This document shows, one piece after another, positions 21,441-34,600 of a DNA stretch of 64,000 bases (within the stretch, counting starts at the first letter, position 1; every line of letters begins with the position of its first letter). The DNA is from Lepidodermella squamata. Its lineage: Eukaryota; Gastrotricha. Under the pieces are notes generated by a model. It was not told where the DNA came from. It was given only the letters and a program-made list of their open reading frames with translations, and searched no databases. Made by a program: the position numbers and the translations under genes. Location: positions 1,178,001-1,242,000 of the forward strand of contig JBLDXI010000026.1 in NCBI GenBank assembly GCA_047495785.1, in the 5' to 3' direction.

Positions 21441-24400
21441 ATGCCTATTGTCAAACCAGTGTCTGTCTTACGGCGTCTGCTAACTGGCGTCTTCGGAAAT
21501 TTGCAGCCTGAACGGCGCAGTCATAGTGGCGGCGCCGTAATTTCAGAATGTTCTGACGTCATCGAAACGTGCTACACCGATCGATGGACGTTTTACCTGA
21601 TTTTCTGCAACCTCGCCATCGTCCTCGGCACGTCACTCATGGCTGGTTACAATTTTCGAGTAACAGCATCGCCCGAGCTGAGGACCGTCCTGGTACCGCT
21701 GCCGAAGATGAATTATTCGATTTTGAAATCAAATAACAGATCGATTGGCTTTGAAGTCAACGACATTTTAGCGGCCAATTTGCATTCGGCGAAATTCCAG
21801 GCCAGGCGGAAATTGCTGAAAGAAGCCGAAGCCATGCACGATTTAATGATTTTAGTCCTGTTTTTGGCGAAATTGATCGGCATGTTCTGGTTTTCGGCGG
21901 CTATTGCTGATAAATTCGGAAGGTATATCTAAGTCATATAACAAATAATATACGCCAAAAATAAGAGTTTAAGTAATTCGTATTCATTAAGGAGGAGTTT
22001 TTAATGATTTGGTTAAATTTAAAAGGTCAAATTTTTTCTAATTTATCTAGGGTTCAATTTGGACGATTCGTCTCCCCTAACTTGCGCTTTACTAAGGAGG
22101 CTAAAAATTCTTTTAAAATGCCCAGAAAGACTAGCTATCCAGAAATAACAAATACGAGGAATTATGAAGTTTACGAAGAAATTAAAATAGAGCGCCAAGC
22201 ATAAGATTTTTTGGCGTTTCGGCGACACTTACGCTACTGGGATGACCTAATTTATCAACATAATTTACATTTAAAAAATCGAGGTAAATCTCCAACAAAT
22301 TTGAAATTCGAACTTCGATCGGAATAGGCCGCCCATGTGATCCGAGATTTTTTTAATTTTTTAATTTTTCAGTTTTATTGCTTGAAATACTTTTTAGCGC
22401 CTTTACGGTCCGGGAAAATCTTTCATTATTTTATGTTTCTATTCCCAGACGTAAAACTCTGCTGATATGCGCGATTTTGGGCTTTATCGGCAGTGTAGCT
22501 CATTTTATCATTTACGAGGCTTCGAAAAAATGCGCCGGCGAGCGCAGTCTCGGCAGTTACCAATGCGTTGTCATTCCACACCTTCTGCGATGCGCTTTGA
22601 TGGGCTTCCAAACCGGCATTGCCCTCGTCGTAGCGCCAGCTTTCCTCCTCGAATTAGCCCCGCCAAAACTCCGCGGCGCCTGTGCAGCGTTTCATGAACT
22701 GTTCTTCATCATTGGCAGTACAACTTCGCTGTTTATCGACAATTTTTCGCCACCAGACTGGGGCGAACAAATTCGAACTAGTAAATTTCGTTTTTTTTTC
22801 ACGAAATTCCGCTAAATTTTATTTTTCAGTTTTCTCAATCGCTGTTTATGTTGTTCAAATTTTCATGCTGGCATTCGCGTGTGAAAGTCCTCGTTGGCTG
22901 TACAAAAATGTCTCGAAAGATAAAGCAGAGCAAGGTTGATTTTGTTTTGAAAAAAATCCATTAAATACATTTTTGAAATTAAATTTTAGTTTTGATCGCA
23001 TTGCGTGGGGTCGACAAAGTTCTCCTCGACAGTGAACTGTACGAATTTGGGTCATTTGAGTGTAGGCTGTCTCGTCGTCGATTTTGCTGGCTCGTTCTCA
23101 TCGGTGGTCTATTGAACGTTGTGTACACGCTAACCGGTCGCGAGCTGATTGATCTCTACGGCACGAGCACATTGCGCCATACTTCGGACCTGAAGCTGCT
23201 CACCTACGGCTATCTACTTGTGGCTTACATGGCTGTTATTATTTGCATCATCCTCGTCGACAGGGCTGGCCGTCGGCAACTTGTTTGGAGCGGTCTGTTC
23301 GGCATGATTTTCTCCCTGGTCAGTATTGCAGTCTACGGTGCCTTGAGACCAGTAAATTTTAAAAGATTAATTTTCAAAATATCCAAAATTTCTATGAAAT
23401 AGGGTAACACGCAGCTTATGTCATCGATTCTGTCAATCGTGTTCATCGCTTCTTTCATGATCGGACCGGGCACGATTTCGAGTTTCATGCCGGCGGAATT
23501 TTTCGGCCAAAGTCAGCGACTGAGTGGCCTCAGTTACTCGCAATCGCTCGGCTTTTTGCTGTATCTCATCTGGCGTATTGTTGCCAAGTTCAGCTACTTG
23601 ACAATTATTGTAAGTTCTGCAACTTGAATAATATGGAAAAATCTTCCGTACTCCTGAATTTTTCGCAATTTTTTAGTTTGAATAGTTTGTTTATCCATGA
23701 TTGCTTTGTTTATCCAAGGGTTTAGGATTAGGAGTCAGGGTTAGGGCTGGTCCAGGGTTCAGGGTTCGGGTTAGGATTAGGTTCAGGGTTTGGTCCAGGG
23801 TTCAGGGTTAGGTTTAGGGCCTGGCTAAGGTTCAGGGTTCAGGTTAGGGTTAGGTTTAGGTTTAGGGCCTGGTTAGGGTCCAGGGTTCATTGTTCATTAT
23901 TCATTGTTCGGTGTTCAGGGTTCAGGGTTCAAGGTTTAGAGTTCAGGTTAGGGTTAGGGTTAGGGTTAGGGTTGAGTCGGGTCGATTTTCGGGGTTTTCA
24001 AAGTTCAATTCAAGTGTTAGGGCCCTTGCTCTCAACTATTTTCAAGCTGAAAAGTTTGACGGCGTTATCGGTTATCGGAACCATTTTTTGCATTGTATAA
24101 ACAGAAAACTAGTCATCTGCATGGCATCTCCTTAATGTTTCCAGCTCATTAAATGTGTAAGATGTATGCTCATTTTACCGGATATTTGATTTTTTTCAGA
24201 ATCAATACCCGTTCCTGCTGTCCGTGATTTTCGCCGCAATTTGCGTTTTCATCGTCCTCGCCTTGCACCCGTTTCTACCCGAAACCAGCGGCGGGTGCCT
24301 GGAGAGCGTTTCAGCTGAATTGGCAGTTCGAAAACGCCTGACCTATGAACCCTGGCCTGACTTCAACGGCCGGTGTTGCCGCCGGAGACCAAGAGACGAC

Positions 24401-24658
24401 GACGATTTGACAGCGCCAACTTTACAGGCGTCACGGTTGACCGACCCGGATGCATCGCATCGAAAATTGTCCCTAGACAGCGATATTTGCGGATCTTTGA
24501 AGAAACAACCGCTTCAGCAGCCGAGACGTGCTTCAAATCCTAACATCATCTGTCACCCTGATCTGTTACGAAGCCACTTTCTGGCGCTTCGCATGAGTAG
24601 TCAAGCTAATATACCCGCTCTACTTGATCCACCATGTGACAACGCCTCGATGCTGTGA
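21441..24658 (+). CDS. SLC2/GLUT-type sugar transporter (major facilitator)
   Basis: Six exons: 21441-21922, 22449-22780, 22830-22934, 22990-23351, 23403-23609, 24200-24658. They sum to an open frame of 648 aa. Sugar-porter signatures appear in order: loop 2-3 FGRRKTL at the exon 1/2 join; helix 5-6 APAFLLELAPPKLRGA; CESPRWLYK after helix 6; LVDRAGRRQL in the 8-9 loop; GPGTISSFMPAEFFGQSQR at helix 10; and LPETSGG after helix 12. The C-terminal tail of about 120 residues is hydrophilic and charged. Family knowledge: facilitated hexose (or polyol) transport across the plasma membrane. The helix 7 region lacks the usual QQxSGxN motif and reads TGRELIDLYGTST instead, so the substrate may not be glucose. 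A 590-base intron holds telomere-like repeats. Confidence 0.85.
23715..23975 (+). repeat. Degenerate telomere-like (TTAGGG/TTCAGGG) repeat array
   Basis: Runs of GGTTAGGGTTAGGG, TTTAGGG and GGTTCAGGG over about 260 bases within the last intron of the transporter gene. A clean stretch of GTTAGG repeats lies near 23947-23973. It could be an interstitial telomeric-type tract or a minisatellite; strand orientation is G-rich on +. Confidence 0.7.
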
Positions 24659-24859
24659 CAGAGAAATCATATTTTCTTGCTCTAAATTTTTTCGCCTCGT
24701 AAAATATACATTTATTTCTTAATTATTTGAATTAAAATTTGCGTGATATAAATTAGGATGTTCTGCATTGTATGACGTATCACTGTAATAAACCGGTATT
24801 TTCCGTGAATAAATCGTCTTCACTGCAAGTTGTCGCGTCGCTGCTTGTCAGATGTAATC

Positions 24860-27800
24860 CTAGCCTTGGTTGAATCGTGGCGTTTCAATCTGTCAAAAAT
24901 ATATTTAGTTGAATTTCAAGATTTCGAAACTTGAAGTTACACACATGAAGTAAGCGACTAAATAGATCGTGAATAGCAGAGCTGCCAATGAGACTGACGT
25001 GATAACTGCAAGCCGGATGGTCGAATCTGTGAAATAAAAAAAAGAAGATCTAAAACCGAGGTTCCAGCGCGAATTCTAGCCCTAAATTAAAAATTTCTAT
25101 GTCCTTCTATGTCCTTCGATCTTCCTTGATCGATGAAATCGATCCTGGAAATCGATATCGCTATTAAAATTGATTTTAATATTTCAAATTCAAGTACCTG
25201 AGATATAAGCTCCAAAAAATTTCCCACTTTGCTCGTTAGTTGGAACGGATCGAAGTGTAAAAGTTTCGATTCCCGAGTACCCGAAAGTTTGCTCAAGTTC
25301 GCGCTCCGCCACCATCTCGGCTACAGCAGATCGTAGTAGCACAAATATATCGTCGTCGCTGTATTTCTTTCGACTTCGAACAATGGTAACATTGAAATCG
25401 ACGTAGATCGAAAAGGCAGCAGGTACAATTTCGACGATTTTAACCCCATTTGCACTCAAACCGGATCGAGCGAATAAGGCTAGAATGTTACTTGTCACTA
25501 ATGACTCGACAATTTGCCGAATTTGAGAATTCTCAAGCTGATACGGAAGGTTGCCTGGGGTCAAGGTCAAATCAAAGGTAACTGGCTGGTTTGCATCAAC
25601 CACCTGTCGACGATTTCGTCGAAGTCCAAGATTCACATTTTTCAAAATTATCCTTGAAACACCGATGCGGCCATAAGACTCTAAAATCAATTGAAAACTT
25701 TGAATTTCAATCATAATTATGCGAAAATTACGATATTCGAACGGAAATTTTGCCACATCACTGCCGTTAACAGCCTCTGCGATGCCGGTCCCCAATGTGG
25801 TGGAAATACTTTGTAATCCAGTTGAAGTTATAATTTGAGTAGTTTCATCAGTTGAAATAATGTCAGTTGTAGTCGATGAGTCACTTTTCGTTGACGAAGT
25901 TCGCCCTTCGCTTTTTATCTCCGTTGAGGTGGACGATGGGCTAAGGAGCGTTGATGTACTTAACATGTTAGTTCTAGTCGATGAATCACTTTTGATTGGC
26001 GAAGATCGCTCTTCATTTTTTATCTCTTTTGAGGTGGACGATGATCTGGAGATCGTTGAAGTAATCAACTTCGATGTTGTAGACGAAATTAACTGTGAGG
26101 TTAGTTCCGTTTCGGTTGTCAAATCATCTGAAGTTGTAGGCTCAAAAGTGGTGGTAGATGCCACTTGTTCAGAACCAATATCGTAAGCTAGAAACTTTCG
26201 AATTTCGACCATTTTTGTCCCATTTTCATTTACGATACCGAATTTGACCTCATCATTAAAAATCGAGCTGATTTCAGCCTGAGTAACGCAAGGATACAGC
26301 GACTCGGACGATAGTGACCCATAATAAATCTGGAAAATGGAATCGGCCAGATTGATGCTTAACTCTAAGCGCATTGGGCCAGTTGGAGGTCGATTATTAG
26401 GATACCAACATTTTCCTAAGGATTGAATCGAAGATTCCGAACACTGAGTGGCTGAAATCCAGTTCTGATTAGCCTGAATTCGCAGAAAAGCTGAGTTTTC
26501 AATTCCGCAATCCGTACTTGGTTGTGAATCGACCATATTAGAGACGTAAATTGTCAATTCTGGGTCGAAAGAAGCAACCCATAGTTCGAGCCGAAAATAA
26601 AATCCAGAAGCCAAGTTCTGAAAAATCAGAATTAACCTCAATTTTAAAGCACGGACGTATCCCGCACATCTAATAATTTTTCCCGATGACCTAGATTTAA
26701 AGATATCTTACTTTTATTGTCCACATCGAACCAGTCGGTTTTATAGCAATAAAATTAGAAAGAAACGGAACAGCTTGTGGCGAGAGGCCGCGGCTACCAG
26801 GCTCAGATTTAACCAGGTCAAAAGTACGCTCAGCCAATGATGGTTCATCAAACGAGAAATCACTACGTAAGAGGGTCGAATCCTGGTTTCGCCCACTATT
26901 AGCTTTCCGACACATTTCTCCCAAATAATTTGAGCTAATTTCAGACGACCGGTAAATTTGTAGGCAGGCCAATTCGCCGAGAAAATTGGCGTCTCTTATC
27001 GGGCTGAAACCTAGACTGAAGCCCATTGCTGTCGATTGGTTATTAGCGGCGAAATTTAGCCGCATCGAGGCCGATTTGCCATTGCATTTCAACTCGATCA
27101 ATCGGGAAATGTGGTTGAAATGAAGGGATATTAAAGACCAATTAGTCAAATCGCAATCAACTGATAAAGCCGATTCAGACCCTGCTGCAGTTGCTATCAC
27201 TAATCGATTATTAGCGGCTATAAAAGCGGCTGATTGCTGACGTTGGGTTAAAAATTCGATAATCGGAGCGATTGTCGACGAATTCGTCCTGGCGTAGCAA
27301 GAAATAGTGATAGAAGTCGATGATATAGGGTAGGAATCGAATCTTGGAAATTGAAGGTAGTCGTAGGGTGACTTGAGCGCAACAGCCGAGCTGGTTGATC
27401 CGAATGGGCCGTCGACAAAAGCTAATTTAACCTGTTTTAAGGCTAAATTTCCGAGATAAAGCGGTAAGGAGCCGTGAAATCCTTTGCTGCCGATGTCTTG
27501 GAATAACGTCAAATCAGCGAGAGGCCAAAATCCGAGTAAACTCGCCGGGTAATTTTCCTCTGATGAAAATTTCGAATATTCGGAAAGTTTGAAAGTATTT
27601 CGATAAATTACCGTCGCAGTGTGTCCCTGTCCATGAATTGGGACACACGCAGGCTCCGCGGTAACAGGTACCACCATTGAGGCATTTTACTAAATTTTTT
27701 GGAAAAAAAATCAATTTTTTCCAGCGAACACGGACAGCGGGATTTTTTATGACGAATGCGGTTATATTCCTACATTTTGGGTTGTACGTTGGATGAAAGT

Positions 27801-28774
27801 CGGTGGCGTGGCCCAAAAAAAAACAATTTTTTGTAATCACGAGAGTGAAAAAATGACGCAAAACAACGCTTAGAAAGTAAATGGCTGGCCTAATTTGGAC
27901 CGGTGTCGGAATTAAAAGTAAAAAATAGGAAGATTTAAATCGCTTTCAAGTGCGGTAGGACAGACGGCTGATGACATGTGACGTAATGTTGACGGAGACG
28001 CAGGACTGTGCCGCTTTTTTCGCCTGGTCCTTATTGAAACCAGAAAATTCAAAAAGCCCAACCTCTGCATCAAAAAACAAATAATCGAACGCGATAATGA
28101 CCTTGGCTCATTATTATCGCGCTCGCGATGGTTTCAGGCAAAAAATCGGGGTAGTCTTGCGTCCGTCCTTGTATGGCTGACGATGGCGTCAAAACATCTA
28201 ATAGTTTTGTCTGAAATTACTCGATAGAAGCCTGAGAAAAGTAGGACTCGTACCAACGCCATTACGTCTAATTGGAAAACCCGAGCGCTCAGCACGGTCA
28301 CACAGAAAAAATTCGAAATAATCCGCTACTGAATTAACAGCTTTAGGTGAATGGCAAAAAAGTTTATATATATTATATGCAATTAATCTGCTAAAAAAGC
28401 AAACTGTGGGTTGATAAATCGGTTAGCCTTCAAAACCCGAAAACAAGAGAAGAGGAAAAGCAATTAGTTTCCTTATTACCTCCAATGCAGCATCCAACAA
28501 CAGGCACAGACCAGTTAAATTCATTAGTTCGTTGCGATTGGGTACAAGTCGTAGTCAGGATGGTTCCATTTTCACATTTAACGAACAGCTGTGTACCGTT
28601 TTCGAGCGTGAAATTTTCTGAAACTGCCAGTGAAACTGAGCTCAGGAGTTCCATCTTAGTTTCTGATGAATCACTTTCTGGAAGTTTGTTGCAGGCTGTT
28701 GAAGACGTAGCTCCACCTTTCAACAAAAAGCCGAAACAAAACGCTAAAATATTGATGGCTAACATTTTTTTCAT
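24860..28774 (-). CDS. Type I membrane protein: CCP-like, EGF, LamG-like, Ser/Thr-rich, SEA-like, TM
   Basis: Proposed exons on the minus strand: 28774-28480, 27689-27612, 27559-26712, 26617-25198, 25026-24941, 24889-24860. Phases agree at each join and the sum is 918 aa. Exon 1: signal peptide (MKKMLAINILAFCFGFLLKG) and a Cys-containing CCP-like part. Exon 2: EGF-like KCLNGGTCYRGACVCP. Exon 3: LamG/pentraxin-like domain (LGFWPLADLT, WSLISLHFN, FLGELACLQIY). Exon 4: a further extracellular part, a Ser/Thr-rich mucin-like stretch (STSTEIKSEGRTSSTKSDSS), then a SEA-like domain. Exon 5: one transmembrane helix (RLAVITSVSLAALLFTIYLV). The cytoplasmic tail is only about ten residues. Likely a cell-surface adhesion or coat protein. 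The exon 1 to exon 2 join over about 790 bases is the weakest link; 28774-28430 could be a separate small gene. Confidence 0.6.
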
Positions 28775-31686
28775 TTGATCAATCTTTATCACAACACTTC
28801 TACGTGATCTCGCCTGTATAATATTTACTGTCATGTTCTGGCACCGGATATTGCTTCGTTAGGTTATTGTATTTTTTGTGATTTCATCGATCATCTCCGC
28901 ATGTTACAGTTCAGCCTCGCGGGAGCTACCCAAGTCTGCCTAGAAAATAACTGGATTTTCGATGTCCCAAAAATAACGAAAAAAAACCGAGATAAATAAC
29001 ACGACAAATTTTCGTGACTGTCTCTGGTTTTAGCTGGAGTATCATTGGCAGAGGACGTGGCAGCACGTGGATTGGTGAGGAAAAAATAGAAAAAAATAAC
29101 ACGTGCGACTGCGGTTACTCAGCACCAGCTTTCGGCCACAATTTTTACTTCAATCGCGTAATCGGCTCATTTTTTCAGATTTATTCGCAAGCAAAAAGTC
29201 GATCAAAATTTGTTTACTTCCATCAGTACCCCAATCAATAATAGTCGAGTACTTCTTTTTATCATGAATCTTGAAAAGCATTATTTGAGGCTGTGATTTC
29301 TCGATTCATCTCGCGCGAGTTGGGTCACATTTTGTATAATTTCCAAATTTTCATAAAATTGAAAATAATTATTTAATAACTTTAAGAAAGGTGTCATCAA
29401 AAAATTAGGGTTGATATTTCACAGATTAAATTTTATCTCAAGTTCTACAAAATAAGATGGAGCTTATAACTTGGCCAATAGTGAACATTTCGATCGCAAT
29501 TATTGAATCTTAAAAATTAGTCATCATACTTTATTTATCAAAAACATTAGAAAATTGTATGTGCGGTAAATTTGGTCCTCGGAAACCATTTCCTACCATC
29601 TAATATCGAAAATCAGCAAAAAATTGTAGACCCCCTGATCGTCTAACACGCGCTGATGACTTGCGCTAATGAGCTATAGGATGAAGTAACAATGAAGCAC
29701 CGCGGAAAAAAGTAAACCGCGCTTGTCTAAATTTCGTGAACTAGGTGCAAAGCAGCAATTATCGAGCTACTTTACATCTAGGTCACTAGTGACAATCGAT
29801 TATCCGTCTTAATTTCATAAATCGCTACCGTTTAAATCATCTATCGCTAACTTCATGTGAAGCACGTTTAATTAGGTATTTACTGCTCTATTTTAGCAAT
29901 AAAATAATTAGCAACACATTATGATTGTGGGTATTGATGTTCCTTTCATCTTTATAGCTCTTGAGTGTTGCCATATTTAACCTCGTTATTTTGGTGGCGT
30001 AAAATCGCGTACGTTTTATGAGATGCCTATTTCCGTGCAAAAATGCGATACTAGGGTAAAATTTCGATTGTAGGACGCGCTCATTTTACGCTTTTCCCAT
30101 CCAATAAAACAAAGAATAAACGTGAAACCAATAGGTCAAAGCAATAAAAAAATTAACTAGGTTACAGCGGCACAAATTGTCCTCACTTATTTCACTGCAT
30201 CTGCCAAATTGCGCTTTTGCCGATGAAATATTCCCTAATTACCGGCCTCCTGTAGTATACGGCTACTTATGTTTATCGAATTCGATTCGATCATCTCGGT
30301 GATTTTCGGAGACAGGACCTTCTTAATCACCCCTTGCTCAAAGGTGGATTCCTACATGGTTTCCATCTGAAAAATAACAAAAAGCCAAGAATTTATCGTC
30401 CGGGTGAAGTTTGAAAGCAGCTGAATTCCAGGTACCTAAATACCACCCGCTAAAAACCGCTAAGCTTTAGCGGGTGGTAATTAGGTACAATCTTGTCCAG
30501 ATGTGTCGCATTACCTTTGAATCGCGGTCAATTAATTTTTGGACCATGGCAAAGCTCGGCTCGTGCTGATAGTTTTGAGTAATTAATTTTTAATAATTAA
30601 TTTTAGCATTACTTCTTTGTTACCCGCCCTCAACGCTGATATTTCTGGCGAATTTGTTAAGCAATTGCTCAAAAGGACATTCATAAAAATTTTCTACTCC
30701 TGGGTTCCGTCTAATTACCGTCAACTGGCGTGACTTTAAACAGTTGGGTCACTTTCGACTAGCCAAAATGGGGTGACTTGGGCATTTCAAAATTCGAAGG
30801 TAAGATAAAGACCCTATGACTGGGGTACCGTTGGATAGCCTTTAGGATAGGAAATCCGAAAATTTTCTTTGGTTTCCATTTTGATCTGGAGGCTTCAATT
30901 GAGCAGTCACCGAAGTTTTAATGAAACTATACATTTTTCGAGATTTTCCCGAAACTTTACCTGTTATTAAATGACCCTAAATGGGCTGTATTGATATGCA
31001 TTTTACACATACAGGCTGGCCTTTCCTTGGGCATATTAAAGTTGCCCAAAGTCACTCAGTTGGCGGTAGCCCTTGACCATTTTTGAAAACATATTTACGG
31101 GCATGAATTAAGCTCAGGTTACGTTACCAGGTGTCGGTAACTTACTGAAGATTTTTTTCTAAAAAGTATCGCTGGCATCGCCATTTTTTTCTTGTGATCT
31201 GTTGCTGCTTCAAGAATGCGGGTATGGCAAATTTTAATTAATCCGCGAAACACTCGACTTGGGAATGCAATTGTCCTACGGCAATTAATGTCATCCAGGT
31301 CTTGTAGTTTATTTGAACTAATCTCATTTTGTTCGAAGACATAGAAAATAATACCCAGTCCTGACGCAATACGTAGCTATAGTAAAGATAAGGACTCTGT
31401 TGCAATTGTTTACTGAGGTTTATTTTCATTAATGTGGAATTCGAAATCGGTGTCAGGTCGCAGCTCTGTTCTAGCCGGGTCCGCTGCGCGACCTTGTTGG
31501 GAGGACACACGCTACTAAAATCATGGCATTGTACCACGTGCTAACGTTTAAAATAGTAAACCACGTTCGTACAAAAAATTACTCAGATTCCTAATAAATG
31601 ACAAGTCGCTATAAAAAAAAACCATTACTTTTTTCCTAGATTTTTTTCTATAGCATTGAAATTGAAGCGTGACATCTATTACAAAA
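28775..31686. other. Large intergenic region
   Basis: AT-rich, no supported gene. One strong hairpin at 30443-30478 (ACCACCCGCTAAA / TTTAGCGGGTGGT) is listed separately. The plus frame at 29014-29241 (entered at GTG) and the minus frame at 31537-31238 have no recognisable features. Confidence 0.45.
30431..30486. repeat. Perfect inverted repeat (hairpin)
   Basis: TACCTAAATACCACCCGCTAAA, about ten bases of loop, then TTTAGCGGGTGGTAATTAGGTA. Arms of roughly 13 perfect pairs extend to about 20 with mismatches. No T-run follows, so it is not a simple terminator; a tiny MITE or a structured RNA are both possible. Confidence 0.6.
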
Positions 31687-34600
31687 ATGTTTACCGCCGC
31701 TTTCCAATCGAAGGAAGCAAATGATGAATTGGATGCATATCAACATTTCCAGAGGCAGTTTATGCTAGCTACTGGTGGCGAGGCGGCTTTCAACCTGCAA
31801 CAGGCTTTGGCGACCCCTTCTCAGGTCCTTGGCATGAATCATCAACTCAACCGCGAAGCATCGATAGTTGCAGGGCGGCCAATGTCGCAGACTCGAACGA
31901 CTACTACGAGAAGCCAGGATGATTCAGCGCTAGATCTATCGGTTCCTAGGAAAAGGTTAATTTTAGAGGTCATACTACGTATTAATTAATAATTAAGGCG
32001 GGAAATTCATCGAATATGTGAAAAATGCGCCTTAACGGTAGTATAGGACACCTTAGGCTTTGCAGGTGAGTGCATTTTCATGATTGAACGTTACACACAT
32101 CGGTCGTCACATCGGCTTTCGCTTTACATTGAACTCCAATCAATGCTTTAATCAATTTCAGAAAAATAAGTGAGACTTTGTATGTCGTTTTGGAAATCTC
32201 CCTTATATCTTTGAATCATAACAATTTAAAACGAGAATCGCCATGGGTATTCATTTACTAGAGTTACCACGTAGAGTATAAGTAGGGCATCTATGTCGTA
32301 TACCTATAATAGGCCATGAGTCTGTTGTCGGGTGGTTTCGCACTGTACAAATACGCCACCGGTTTTCTTCATCATTTTCTTCGTAAAAAAATGCAACCGA
32401 TTCGCCTTTCGACTAAATCGCCCTTGACACTTCAGTCACGACAACTCCGCACCGAAAGCTCCCCAATATGAATTTTAAAGTAATTAATTGATCATTTTGT
32501 CAACGTAAACTCCGCAAGAGCCGAATTTGTTCAAATTCTAGAATTTTATTCTATTAATTGAAATGATTTTCATCACGTCAACTCCGCAAACGATCATTTC
32601 AGATAACGAAAAGCCTGCAAAATATTTATTTTTGGTTATTTATATGGTCGGGTGTCAAATAAGCCCCGACTAGTGCGCTGCTTAAGTTTGCGTCCCGTCA
32701 AATGCGCCCGCGACATTTTAGCTGGCGACGAAGTAGTAAAAATAATTTAATTGATTAAAAATATTAAAGCCGTCATTATAGTTGGAAGCGGGCGGAAATG
32801 TAGCCAGCCAACGAATTTAATTAATGTAATTTAGACCTGTAACACAAACGATAGAGGTGCTTGCGAGCCTGTGCACACGCGACAAATTCGCCCAACAATG
32901 GTTTGGGCGCTATATAAGCTGCCCTCGCTTAGATTTGTCATAATGCAAAATTATGTAAATTGAAGCTCGAAAACTAGCAAAATTTAGCCTTCTATTCGAG
33001 ATAGGGTGCGATCTTGTATTGTAGAGCTGTAGTATGCGGTCTTATAACTTGAATAAAATGTACAGAGTGGCTATTCGTACATATATATGTACCCCATTTT
33101 GGCTATTCGTACATATATATGTACGTCATTTTGGCTATTCGTACATATATATGTACGCGAAAATGGCTATTCGTACATATATTTTTGGAAAAAATTTGAA
33201 CTGATGCCATTTGTACAATTTTTGAGATAACACGTTGAATTTTACTACAGATCGGAAATTGGGTGAATTTAGAACCCTGAATTTTTCAGCTCCGTGGGCA
33301 CATCCCTAAGGAAACTAGAGGGGTAAATGATGAATCGGTTTTAGGCCCATCCCGAAAGGTAGGTTTGTCCCAGCATGTCAATCTTTTTGGCACAACTTCT
33401 GCACAATTAGGCACATCTTTCCCTAAATTCTCAAGTCTCTGTGAGCTACCGTTAAAATTCAGCATCGAATTCAATATCATCGAAAAATCAGCTGAAAATA
33501 TGTACGAATAGCCATTTTCGCGTACATATATATGTACGAATAGCCATTTTCGCGTACATATATATGTACGAATAGCCATTTTCGCGTACATATATATGTA
33601 CGAATAGCCAAAATGGCGTACATATGTATGTACGAATAGCCGCACTCTAAAATGTAATTCTACTTAGTTTTCCTGCATTCCTGTGTCGCTTTATGAAATG
33701 TCGCCAGCTATTTCGCGAAGAAAACTGTTATTTTCTCAAGGTCAGCGCTATTGTCGCAGGCGAAATGGTCGCCTGCTATAATGTCACCCAAAGAAATTCA
33801 AATAAGGCTATTTTGTCGCAGGCTAATTTGTCGTTGGCGTTTTAGGGATAACTTGTCGCCGGACTGAATTTTCGGGGCGCAATCTTTTCGGACTTTCTAA
33901 TCGCGCACCGATTTGTCGCCACACCTTATTTATTTAATCTTCCGACTCCACCGTAGTCCACTTGGATTGGTTGAATACGCGTAGTTGAATAGCGAGAGTT
34001 AGGGTTAGCATTAGGTTTATAGTTTGGAATGCTTCGTTTTCGATAATTCACTGATTAATTTTACGGAGTTGCCGTTATCTGAATTGATCGTTTGCGGAGT
34101 TGACGTGATGAAAATTAGTTCAATTCATTGAATTAAAATGTTAAATTAGAATAAATTTGGTTCTTGCGGAGTTTTCGCTGCCAAAATGAATAATATATTT
34201 TTATTTGCGGAGTTTTCGCTATCTATATTGACGCTGCGGTTTAGTCGTAGATCCAACCGATTAATGATTTTCTTTAAAATTCGACCCCTTCCAGAGCACA
34301 CACTTGGAACTCAGAAGGCCAATGAGTGTTGAAAATATCCCGCCAATCATCCAAAGCTGAACAAACATTTTGCCAAAAATCAGGAAAATCCAGTACAATT
34401 TTAGGAAATTCGAGAAAAATCGCATTTTTATTTAAATTTAAGAATTAGTTCAATGATTACTGGTAGATGCGCCTAATCCACATCCTATACTTGAAATAAG
34501 AAATTCCTAGAAGAAACTAGAGAAAGCTACCAGTTTGCTAGGATGAGGTGAAGTAACTGTGGCAAAGCTACTTTGAATGTCGACTAGTTATAGATTTTTC

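Noticed and set aside
23710-23975. True chromosome end
   Set aside because: The repeats are degenerate and lie inside an intron with coding exons on both sides.
27690-27861. Open frame before the EGF exon (HFFTLVITKNCFFLG..)
   Set aside because: Not needed: the exon at 28774-28480 joins the EGF exon in the right phase, and this stretch has no ATG start. Kept as intron with moderate certainty.
33062-33650. Open frame with repeated IYMYAKMAIRTYICT-like peptide
   Set aside because: Translation of the fold-back repeat units; no gene features.
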